Below are positions 1 to 5,689 of a DNA stretch of 16,016 bases, piece by piece. Origin of the DNA: Clostridia bacterium (lineage in GTDB: Bacteria; Bacillota_A; Clostridia; Oscillospirales; CAG-272); the NCBI GenBank assembly GCA_017632155.1, contig JAGBRZ010000082.1:1-16016 (forward strand), given 5' to 3'. The translations under genes and the position numbers were made by a program. The stretch's first letter is position 1; every line of letters begins with the position of its first letter. The notes under the pieces are model-generated. The model made no database searches and had not been told where the DNA came from. It worked only from the letters and a program-made list of their open reading frames with translations.

Positions 1-241
1 GAGTGTTCTTTTCGGGATCAAGACCGCAGGCAATGTAGTGCGCGATGGTCTCATAGGTGCGGCGGCGAAGCTCTTCGGGCACCTGACGAACGGTGATCGC
101 GTGCTGGTCGACGACGCAGTAGAAGCATTTATACTGCTCGGAGTAGATGGGGAAGTTCTTGATCGCTCCGAGGTAGTTTCCTATGGTAAGGTTTCCGCTC
201 GGCTGAACGCCCGAGTAGGAAACGGGTCTGTTGTCAATCAT
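1..241 (-). CDS. trpS: Tryptophan--tRNA ligase, N-terminal part (runs off the window)
   Basis: Class I aminoacyl-tRNA synthetase that charges tRNA-Trp in the cytosol. Only the first 80 codons are visible; the rest lies beyond base 1. The translation opens MIDNRPVSYSGVQPSGNLTI, the typical TrpS start: the GVQPSGNLTIGN segment (residues 11-22) carries the HIGH-type ATP-binding motif in its TIGN form. The DQHAIT segment at residues 45-50 corresponds to the family's conserved D.HA.T motif. The start is the ATG at 241-239, with AGAGGTAA seven or so bases upstream. The upstream aminotransferase stops at 256, only 14 bases away, and its stop codon touches the trpS ribosome binding site, so the two are almost certainly co-transcribed from the promoter at 1522-1550. 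No separate trpS leader is present. The KMSKS motif is outside the window, so intactness cannot be judged. Confidence 0.93.
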   Translation of the reverse strand, partial: MIDNRPVSYSGVQPSGNLTIGNYLGAIKNFPIYSEQYKCFYCVVDQHAITVRQVPEELRRRTYETIAHYIACGLDPEKNT

Positions 242-255
242 TTTTGTTACCTCTT

Positions 256-1488
256 TTATTTGATTTCTGCAAGCATTTCGCGTGCGACGTTGCCAAGAAT
301 GACGCATCCGCGCTCGATCTGCTCGTCGGTGGGAGTGGAATAGTTGAAGCGTACCGAATTGGACGTGCCGTTTTCGTCGGGGCAGAATGCCGTTCCGGGA
401 ACGATCGCAAGCTTGTTTTTAAGGCAGCGCGCAACGAATTCGGTCATATCAATGCCATCGGGGAGGGTGCACCAGACGAAGAGTCCGCCCTCGGGGCGTG
501 TGAATTTGAAGGACTTCGGAAGGTTTTCGTCAAGTCCCTTCATCATAATAGCGCACTTGCGACGGTAGATCGCACGGATCATTTCGATGTGGCCGTCAAG
601 GTCGCGCTCGGTGACGAAGCGGTGGCAGAGCATCTGGAAGAGCTGATTGGTGTGAACGTCCTCAACCTGCTTTGCAACAACGAGCTTCTGCATCAGCTTT
701 TCGGGTCCGACAATGAAGCCTACACGCATACCTGCGGAGAGAACCTTCGAGAAGGACGAGCAGTAAAGGACGAGGCCTTCGGTGTCCATACTCTTGATGG
801 TGGGGATTTCCTCGCCCGCGAAGCGGAGCTCGCCGTAGGGGTTGTCCTCGAGAATGACGAGCTCGTATTTCAGAGCGATCTCGTAGATCTTCTTGCGGAC
901 TGCGAGAGTGGTGGTGATTCCCGCGGGGTTGTGGAAGGTGGGGATGAGATAGAGCATCTTGATCTTGTTTTCACCCGCGCGGTCGGCGGCGAGTGTAGAT
1001 TCAAGGATTTCAGTGTCGATTCCGTCATCGCGGAGGGGGATTCCCTTTGTGATCGCGCCGTTTGAGCGGAATGCGTTGAGCGCTCCGATGAAGGAGGGAT
1101 CCTCGCAAAGGACAATGTCGCCCTCGTTACAGAGAACCTTGCAGGCGAGCTCGATTCCCTGGTTGCCGCCGCTGACGATGAGGGTGGTGTCGTTGTATTT
1201 ATCTCCCTTTTCTACCGAGCATCCGATCGAGAACTTTTCGGCGAGGCGCTTGTTTACAGCCTCGCGTAGAGGGGGATAACCCTCGGTCTGACCGTACTGC
1301 AGAGCCTTTACGGGTTCGTTTGCAAAAATATCTGCGGTGATCTCGGCGAGCGCCTCAACGGGGAAGGACTCCGCCGCGGGGTTGCCCGCCGCGAAAGCGA
1401 TGATCGAGGGATCGGAAAGGGATTTGAATATTTCTCTGATAGCCGACGGCTTGAGCGCCGCAAGCTTGTTTGAAATGCGGTATTCCAT
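256..1488 (-). CDS. Class I/II PLP-dependent aminotransferase (LysN/aromatic-like)
   Basis: A 410-residue fold-type I PLP enzyme that moves an amino group between an amino acid and a 2-oxo acid in the cytosol. Visible family marks are the N-terminal substrate loop with AAGNP (residues 33-37), YGQTEG with Tyr65, Asn187 in HNPAG, Asp215 and Tyr218 in EDNPYGE, the Schiff-base lysine Lys248 in SSFSK, Arg255 in GMRVGF, and a C-terminal substrate arginine region near RFNYS. The length fits stand-alone enzymes of the 2-aminoadipate/aromatic aminotransferase group, which resembles the catalytic half of MocR regulators; no DNA-binding domain is fused here. Start ATG at 1488 has AGGAGTAA close upstream and a near-consensus promoter. 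It is the first gene of a two-gene operon with trpS. The substrate cannot be read from sequence; an aromatic amino acid would fit the neighbour, but that is inference. Confidence 0.9.
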   Translation of the reverse strand: MEYRISNKLAALKPSAIREIFKSLSDPSIIAFAAGNPAAESFPVEALAEITADIFANEPVKALQYGQTEGYPPLREAVNKRLAEKFSIGCSVEKGDKYNDTTLIVSGGNQGIELACKVLCNEGDIVLCEDPSFIGALNAFRSNGAITKGIPLRDDGIDTEILESTLAADRAGENKIKMLYLIPTFHNPAGITTTLAVRKKIYEIALKYELVILEDNPYGELRFAGEEIPTIKSMDTEGLVLYCSSFSKVLSAGMRVGFIVGPEKLMQKLVVAKQVEDVHTNQLFQMLCHRFVTERDLDGHIEMIRAIYRRKCAIMMKGLDENLPKSFKFTRPEGGLFVWCTLPDGIDMTEFVARCLKNKLAIVPGTAFCPDENGTSNSVRFNYSTPTDEQIERGCVILGNVAREMLAEIK

Positions 1489-1521
1489 GGTATTACTCCT
1501 AAATATAAATATACATAATAT

Positions 1522-1550
1522 ATAATACTACAAAATCGGGGAAAAGTCAA
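1522..1550 (-). promoter_or_regulatory. Sigma-A promoter of the aminotransferase-trpS operon
   Basis: On the minus strand: -35 TTGACT (1550-1545), a 17-base spacer and -10 TATTAT (1527-1522). The untranslated leader is only about 30 bases, too short for a T-box or other riboswitch. Confidence 0.85.
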
Positions 1551-1560
1551 GAGTTTTTTA

Positions 1561-1593
1561 GTGATTAGTGGTCAGTGATCAGTGGTCAGAAAG
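1561..1593 (+). repeat. Four-unit heptamer repeat, solo copy
   Basis: Four tandem 7-mers (GTGATTA, GTGGTCA, GTGATCA, GTGGTCA) followed by GAAAG. The same arrangement, again exactly four heptamers plus GAAAG, occurs at 9804-9836 on the plus strand and at 10035-10003 on the minus strand. Here it is not at a gene end: it starts 11 bases upstream of the -35 box of the minus-strand operon. Confidence 0.8.
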
Positions 1594-1599
1594 TTGTGA

Positions 1600-1842
1600 A
1601 AAGTTTTGATCAAACTTTTTCAAAAGTTTGCGGAGTATGAGGCGGAGCCTCATTTCAATGCGAAGGCTTCAGCCTTCGCCAATTGCGCTTCAAAAATGCG
1701 AAGCTCTGCTTCGGATTTTTGGACAGAGTCAATACTTCCCGAATGTAGGGAAGTGCAGCTCCGGCGGTTTTCCGAAGGAAAATGGAGGCGTAAGCCGACA
1801 AGACGGAGTTGCAACTTGCCGAAGGCAAGTACGCGCTCTGTC
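1600..1842. repeat. Array of short perfect hairpins (non-coding)
   Basis: At least seven short inverted repeats in about 240 bases. The stems are: CAAACTTTT/AAAAGTTTG (1611-1630); TGAGGC/GCCTCA (1638-1652); GCGAAGGCT/AGCCTTCGC (1660-1679); CGAAGC/GCTTCG (1699-1713); ACTTCCC/GGGAAGT (1734-1754); TTTTCC/GGAAAA with a GAA loop (1768-1782); ACTTGCC/GGCAAGT with a GAA loop (1814-1830). An outer pair, GACAGAG (1722-1728) and CTCTGTC (1836-1842), can close the last three into one branched structure. Open frames across it lack a start with a ribosome binding site and have low-complexity translations, so I call it non-coding. No function is known to me. Confidence 0.75.
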
Positions 1843-1903
1843 ACCCCTCGAGGTGGATTTTGCTCCTTCACCATTAAAAAACGAAAAACTCGCGCCTTTA
1901 ATA

Positions 1904-1946
1904 GGGACCCACCCCCTCGCTCCCCCTCCCGTGAACCGGGAGGGGG
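1904..1946. repeat. GC-rich hairpin repeat, copy 1 (TGAAC loop)
   Basis: Begins GGGACCCACCCCC and ends in a perfect 10-bp stem, CCCCCTCCCG (1922-1931) with CGGGAGGGGG (1937-1946), around the 5-base loop TGAAC. Copy 2 at 2023-2063 has the same layout. Confidence 0.8.
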
Positions 1947-2022
1947 ATGCCTCGTTTCTGCTCAAATTTTGTTTTCGGATAGAGATTTCGTCGATATCCA
2001 TGTAATTTTGTATCGGCAAATC

Positions 2023-2063
2023 GGGACCCATCCCCCACCCCCTTCCCTTGAACAGGGAAGGGG
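2023..2063. repeat. GC-rich hairpin repeat, copy 2 (TGAAC loop)
   Basis: Begins GGGACCCATCCCCC and ends in a perfect 10-bp stem, CCCCTTCCCT (2039-2048) with AGGGAAGGGG (2054-2063), around the same TGAAC loop (2049-2053). Differences from copy 1 in the stem change on both sides, so pairing is kept. The stretch between the copies and from 2064 to 2130 shows nothing else I can name. Confidence 0.8.
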
Positions 2064-2135
2064 AGCTTATGAGTGCGAACATATATCTTTTGATGAAATA
2101 TGCTTAATGATAAAAACAACCAACAGTTGATACAT

Positions 2136-2147
2136 AAACAATTGTTT
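2136..2147. promoter_or_regulatory. Candidate operator (AAACAATTGTTT)
   Basis: A perfect 12-bp palindrome five bases upstream of the -35 box of the XRE regulator gene. An odd palindrome, CAACAGTTG, lies just before it (2121-2129), and CACCGGTG (2189-2196) lies just after the -10 box. XRE repressors often control their own promoter, so these are reasonable binding-site candidates; none is proven. Confidence 0.4.
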
Positions 2148-2152
2148 GATAA

Positions 2153-2181
2153 TTGCTTTCCGGATTATTTTGTGTTATAAT
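2153..2181 (+). promoter_or_regulatory. Sigma-A promoter of the XRE regulator
   Basis: -35 TTGCTT (2153-2158), 17-base spacer, -10 TATAAT (2176-2181). It lies downstream of the in-frame codon at 2146, so that longer start is unlikely to be used. Confidence 0.85.
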
Positions 2182-2220
2182 GTAATCACACCGGTGAAAT
2201 ACCTTTCAAGGAGAAATAAA

Positions 2221-3387
2221 ATGCAACTCAATTTAGGAATAAAAATACGTGAATTGCGCCGCCGCGACGGGCGCACGCAAGATAATCTTGCAGAATCGCT
2301 CGGCGTAACCGCACAGGCTGTATCGCGATGGGAGTCGGGTGGTAGTTATCCCGATATGGAGATGGTCCCTGCTATCGCAAATTACTTCCACGTTTCGATT
2401 GATGAACTATTTGGATATCACGATGAACGGGAAGAAAAAATAAAAACTATTCTTGAAAACGCCACCAAGATACTTTCCAAACAAGGCTTTACAATGTATC
2501 AGGGAAGTTTGTCGGATGATGTTGAAGAATGTGTCAATATGCTTCGCGCAGCTTCGGAAGAATTCCCGAATGAGCCTAAAATTCTTATGAAGCTTGCCCA
2601 GGCACTTCATATGTGGGGATGGAATAAATACGGAGGAAAGGTACATCTTCCAAATTCGTCGGGGGTAATAGAATATGATACCGAATACAATTCCAAAAAT
2701 ATTTATTGGCAAGAAGCTGTTCGAGTATATGAAAAACTTCTGAAATCGAATCCCTCGGCGGAAGATCGCGAAAAGGCTATTCGTCAAATAACACCGCTTT
2801 ATTGTTGCATGGGTGAATACGAAAAGGCAAAGGCGCTTGCCAAGGCTCAAAGCTCACTTGTCGTTTGCAAAGAAGTGTTGTTACCCTTGGCAACAGTCTG
2901 TGAAGAAAAAGCAAGATACCAAGGCGAAAGAATTATGGCTCTTCTTTCCAATCTACGATTAGCTATCTCCGAATCGGTTGCCACAAGACCGGCGGTGTCA
3001 TCTTCTGAATACGGAAGGCAGATACTTTTGGCTGTTATTCAGCTTTACGACACAGTATTTATTGACGGTAGATGTGGAAGATGGCATTGGGATATCGGTC
3101 ATTTGTATTTGACTTTGATACACTACGAAATAGACAATAACGGCAGTATGGAAAAAATCCTTGACTATTTTGATAAAGCTTTTGACCATTGCAAGGAGTA
3201 TGAACGCATCCGCAATGAAGGTGAATATCAATATTCCGCACCGTTGGTTACAGCATTGCCGAAGATAGAAAAGGGCAGCCTTCCGCCCTTCGGAGAGGAT
3301 TTTTGGGAAAAGCAATTACGAACATTTAGGAAAAACGTTGTTAATGAGATTCGCAAGAACCCCAAATACGCTGAGTGTTTTGAGTAA
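2221..3387 (+). CDS. XRE-family HTH regulator with long helical C-terminal domain
   Basis: A 388-residue cytosolic DNA-binding protein. Residues 1-65 are a classical XRE helix-turn-helix: IKIRELRRRDGRTQDNLAES, then SLGVTAQAVSRWESG (recognition helix about 30-39) and a YFHVSIDELFGY end. Residues 70 to about 330 are mostly alpha-helical, with segments that read like TPR-type repeats (for example the stretches around EEFPNEPKILMKLAQALHMW and GEYEKAKALAKA), the layout of many Firmicutes XRE regulators with a sensory or dimerisation domain. No membrane segment or enzyme motif is visible. I chose ATG 2221 because AAGGAG lies 8 to 13 bases upstream and the promoter at 2153-2181 falls inside the longer frame that starts at 2146. 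The gene stands alone, diverges from the aminotransferase operon, is more A/T-rich than its neighbours by eye, and is flanked on both sides by repeat islands. Its targets and signal are unknown. Confidence 0.9.
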   Translation: MQLNLGIKIRELRRRDGRTQDNLAESLGVTAQAVSRWESGGSYPDMEMVPAIANYFHVSIDELFGYHDEREEKIKTILENATKILSKQGFTMYQGSLSDDVEECVNMLRAASEEFPNEPKILMKLAQALHMWGWNKYGGKVHLPNSSGVIEYDTEYNSKNIYWQEAVRVYEKLLKSNPSAEDREKAIRQITPLYCCMGEYEKAKALAKAQSSLVVCKEVLLPLATVCEEKARYQGERIMALLSNLRLAISESVATRPAVSSSEYGRQILLAVIQLYDTVFIDGRCGRWHWDIGHLYLTLIHYEIDNNGSMEKILDYFDKAFDHCKEYERIRNEGEYQYSAPLVTALPKIEKGSLPPFGEDFWEKQLRTFRKNVVNEIRKNPKYAECFE

Positions 3388-3397
3388 AAATATTAAA

Positions 3398-3417
3398 AGA
3401 CGAGATCGCTCTCGTCT
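3398..3417 (+). terminator. Possible terminator hairpin after the XRE gene
   Basis: Perfect 8-bp stem AGACGAGA/TCTCGTCT with a TCGC loop, starting 11 bases after the stop codon. It has no T-run after it, so an intrinsic terminator is only a weak call. The stretch 3418-3503 shows nothing further. Confidence 0.4.
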
Positions 3418-3503
3418 CAGTTCGCTGACAAACTTGTATATGGAAAAACAATAAGTCAAATTGCACAATAATAGTCAAGCATCTGTGTTCGTAATCTCTA
3501 ATA

Positions 3504-3900
3504 GCGATGCAGGGGGCGAAGCCCCCTGCATCGCTTACGATGTCATCCTGAGGAGCGCCCGCAGGCGTATGCGACGAAGGATCTCGTGCCGCGCCAATTT
3601 ACAAGCGCGGCGCGGTGCCGATACAAAGGAGTTTGATGTGAATAGCCGTAATGGTTTATTCAAACGAATATGTTCGCTCTATCAAAAGTCAAGAAAATAG
3701 TGTTTCCTATTCTGCCTTAAAACAATCTAACAGAGTGCTTTGTCGATATTTATACGATTATTCACAGCAGACTTCTCTGTATAGGCACCGCGCTGCCCGA
3801 GGAACAACTCGGTCAGCACGAGATCCTTCGGCGGCAGGCGGTCTGCGGACGCCGCCTCAGGATGACATCGTTTCTTCTTGCAGGGGCTACCGCCCCTGCA
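3504..3900. repeat. Long imperfect palindromic element (about 400 bp, non-coding)
   Basis: Two arms of about 141 bases (3504-3644 and 3759-3900) are inverted copies of each other around a centre of about 114 bases that matches poorly. Landmarks pair in order from outside to inside: a GC-rich hairpin (3504-3534, a 14-bp perfect stem with a GAA loop; and 3879-3900, a 9-bp stem with a TACC loop); GATGTCATCCTGAGG (3539-3553) with CCTCAGGATGACATC (3855-3869); GAAGGATCTCGTGC (3576-3589) with its near-complement GCACGAGATCCTTC (3816-3829); GCGCGGTGCC (3610-3619) with GGCACCGCGC (3784-3793); TGTGAATA (3637-3644) with TATTCACA (3759-3766). Near-equal arm lengths mean few insertions or deletions. The short frames inside it have no ribosome binding sites. 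It may be a MITE-like or other non-autonomous repeat. Confidence 0.8.
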
Positions 3901-3950
3901 CCCTGCTTTGCGAGTGTTGCGAGTGCGACATATTTTTATAAACAAAAATG

Positions 3951-3979
3951 TTGACATACTTCGAATATTATGATACAAT
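3951..3979 (+). promoter_or_regulatory. Sigma-A promoter of the Dabb-thyA-folA-peptidase operon
   Basis: -35 TTGACA (3951-3956, full consensus), 17-base spacer, -10 TACAAT (3974-3979). GGAGG at 4002-4006 is the ribosome binding site of the first gene. Confidence 0.88.
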
Positions 3980-4013
3980 AAATATATATCACCAAAATTT
4001 CGGAGGTCAAAAA

Positions 4014-4322
4014 ATGATCAGACATATAGTAATGTGGAAATTCCTGCCCGAGGCGGGTGGAAAGACTAAAGATGAAAATCTTGAGGATGTAAAGGCGCGT
4101 CTTCTTGCGCTTTACGCAAGCGGCAAGATCGAGGGTCTGCGCCGTATGGAGATCGGGCGCGACGTTTCGGGCACCGATATGTCTTATGATATGGTGCTTC
4201 TGACCGAATTCGATTCGCTCGAGGCGCTTCATAACTATAAGGTCCACCCCGATCACGTTGTCATTTCGAATTTTGTAAAGACAGTCCGCTGCGCACGAGC
4301 AGTAGTTGATCACGAGATTTAA
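4014..4322 (+). CDS. Dabb family protein (dimeric alpha/beta barrel)
   Basis: A 102-residue protein of the stress-response A/B barrel (Dabb) family, small ferredoxin-like folds that dimerise. The family opening is clear: MIRHIVMWKF at residues 1-10, then a helix rich in Lys, Glu and Leu (LEDVKARLLALY), a middle strand with LRRMEIGRDV, and the typical YDMVLLTEFDSLEALHNYKV block followed by HPDHVVISNFVK. The length equals a single Dabb domain, with no signal peptide or extra domain. The start at 4014 is set by GGAGG seven bases upstream; the in-frame ATG at 3948 lies upstream of the promoter. It is the first gene of the operon, 11 bases before thyA. Family members act in varied ways (some are small-molecule enzymes, many unknown), so the role here, possibly linked to nucleotide or folate metabolism, is unknown. 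Confidence 0.88.
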   Translation: MIRHIVMWKFLPEAGGKTKDENLEDVKARLLALYASGKIEGLRRMEIGRDVSGTDMSYDMVLLTEFDSLEALHNYKVHPDHVVISNFVKTVRCARAVVDHEI

Positions 4323-4333
4323 GGAGATCCAGA

Positions 4334-5164
4334 ATGAGTTACGCAGATAAAGTTTATATAGAAAATTGCCGCGATATTCTCGAAAACGGCTTTTACGATA
4401 CCGATCTCGACGTTCGTCCCCGTTGGGATGACGGCACACCCGCGCATACGGTAAAGAAATTCTGCATCACCAACCGCTACGATCTGCGGAAGGAGTTCCC
4501 CATTATGACTCTCCGCAAGACGGGCGTCAAGAACTGCATCGACGAGATCCTTTGGATCTGGCAGAAAAAGTCGAACAAGATCTCCGAGCTTAATTCCCAC
4601 ATTTGGGACGCTTGGGCGGGCGAGGACGGCACCATCGGCAAGGCTTACGGCTATCAGCTCGGCGTCAAGCACAAGTACCGCGAGGGCGAATTCGATCAGG
4701 TTGACCGCGTGCTTTACGATCTGAAAAACAATCCCGCATCGCGCCGCATTATGACCAATATTTACAACCACGCAGACCTCAATGAGATGAATCTTTATCC
4801 TTGTGCTTACTCGATGACTTTCAACGTCACGGGCAAATATCTCAACGGCATTCTCAATCAGCGCTCGCAGGATATGCTGACCGCGAACAACTGGAACGTC
4901 GTTCAGTATGCGACCCTGCTTTGCATGTTCGCGCAGGTTTCGGGGCTTATCCCCGGTGAATTCGTTCACGTAATTGCCGATGCGCATATCTATGACCGCC
5001 ACATTCCGCTCGTTAAGGAAATGCTCGAGCGTGAGCAGTTTGAGGCACCGAAATTCAGCCTCAATCCCGAGATCACGAATTTCTATGATTTCAAGGTCGA
5101 GGACGTGATTTTTGAAAACTATCAGGCAAATCCCACGGGATTCAAGATTCCCGTTGCGGTTTAA
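4334..5164 (+). CDS. thyA: Thymidylate synthase
   Basis: Converts dUMP and 5,10-methylene-THF to dTMP and dihydrofolate in the cytosol, the de novo source of thymidine nucleotides. The 276-residue length suits ThyA. Visible active-site features are the conserved double arginine in ASRRIM (137-138), the nucleophile Cys157 in LYPCAYS, the dUMP-binding NQRSQD segment (175-180), Asn188 in the NNWNVV segment, and the DAHIYDRH segment (217-222) with the conserved His and Tyr. The IWDAW/GYQLG region (around 90-109) is the family's usual cofactor-side motif. TAAGGAG at the end of the preceding gene supplies the ribosome binding site, and folA starts 10 bases after the stop codon. It makes the DHF that the next gene's product reduces. 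The protein appears intact; no flavin-dependent ThyX is visible in the window. Confidence 0.96.
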   Translation: MSYADKVYIENCRDILENGFYDTDLDVRPRWDDGTPAHTVKKFCITNRYDLRKEFPIMTLRKTGVKNCIDEILWIWQKKSNKISELNSHIWDAWAGEDGTIGKAYGYQLGVKHKYREGEFDQVDRVLYDLKNNPASRRIMTNIYNHADLNEMNLYPCAYSMTFNVTGKYLNGILNQRSQDMLTANNWNVVQYATLLCMFAQVSGLIPGEFVHVIADAHIYDRHIPLVKEMLEREQFEAPKFSLNPEITNFYDFKVEDVIFENYQANPTGFKIPVAV

Positions 5165-5173
5165 GGAGCAAAA

Positions 5174-5686
5174 ATGAATCTTATCGTAGCCGCAGACAAG
5201 AATTGGGCGATCGGCAAGGGCGGTGACCTTATCTACTCGATCCCCGAGGATATGAAATACTTCCGCAGTATGACTCAGGGCAAGACCGTCGTTATGGGCA
5301 GAAAAACGCTCGAATCCTTTCCCGGAGGCAAGCCGCTCCCCAAAAGAGTGAACGTGGTGCTTTCGTCAAACCGCGATTATACGCCCGAGGGTACGGTTTC
5401 GGTGCATAATTACGCGGAGCTTTTTGCAGAGGTGGCAAAATACCCCGAGGATGACGTTATGCTCATCGGCGGCGGACGCCTTTACACCGACCTTGCAAAA
5501 TACTGCAGCCGCGCGTATATTACCCTCATCGACGCCGAGACCGAGGGCGTTGACACCTTTATCCCCAATTTTGACGAGCTTGAGGGTTGGACTCTCGAAT
5601 CGGTTTCCGAACCCGTCGAAACGGGCGGATATATTATCCGATTTGCAACTTATCTTAATGAAAATCCCGTGATATTTGAGGAATGA
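5174..5686 (+). CDS. folA: Dihydrofolate reductase
   Basis: Reduces dihydrofolate to tetrahydrofolate with NADPH in the cytosol, recycling the DHF made by ThyA; it is the trimethoprim target class. At 170 residues it has the expected size. Features in order: MNLIVAADKNWAIGKGGDLI with the NWAIG Met20-type loop (10-14), SIPEDMKYF with the active-site acid at Asp26, VVMGRKTLESFP (39-50, NADPH-binding GRKT), LPKRVNVVLS (55-64), and MLIGGGRLY with the glycine-rich NADPH loop. The ribosome binding site AAGGAG overlaps the thyA stop codon, and the next gene starts three bases after its own stop, so translation is probably coupled across the whole operon. The sequence is intact with no odd residues that I can see. 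Confidence 0.96.
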   Translation: MNLIVAADKNWAIGKGGDLIYSIPEDMKYFRSMTQGKTVVMGRKTLESFPGGKPLPKRVNVVLSSNRDYTPEGTVSVHNYAELFAEVAKYPEDDVMLIGGGRLYTDLAKYCSRAYITLIDAETEGVDTFIPNFDELEGWTLESVSEPVETGGYIIRFATYLNENPVIFEE

Positions 5687-5689
5687 AAA

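Noticed and set aside
1489..1560. T-box or tryptophan riboswitch ahead of the aminotransferase-trpS operon
   Set aside because: The distance from the -10 box to the start codon is only about 30 bases, too short, and the sequence upstream of the promoter is the repeat island.
1561..2063. CRISPR array
   Set aside because: The repeated units are 7-mers in direct contact or hairpins of different sequence; there are no equal spacers and no cas genes.
1606..2130. Overlapping open frames of 70 to 174 codons in the hairpin island
   Set aside because: They run through hairpin repeats on both strands, have no ribosome binding site, and give low-complexity Ser/Arg/Pro-rich translations.
2146..2220. 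Upstream extension of the XRE regulator from the ATG at 2146
   Set aside because: The -10 box lies inside this stretch and the strong ribosome binding site is directly before 2221.
3504..3900. Insertion sequence with transposase
   Set aside because: No open frame of suitable length or with a transposase motif lies between the arms; at most it is a non-autonomous element.
3461..3941. Small open frames in the palindromic element
   Set aside because: Arms are inverted repeats and the translations are Arg-rich with no start signals; the frames are by-products of the repeat sequence.
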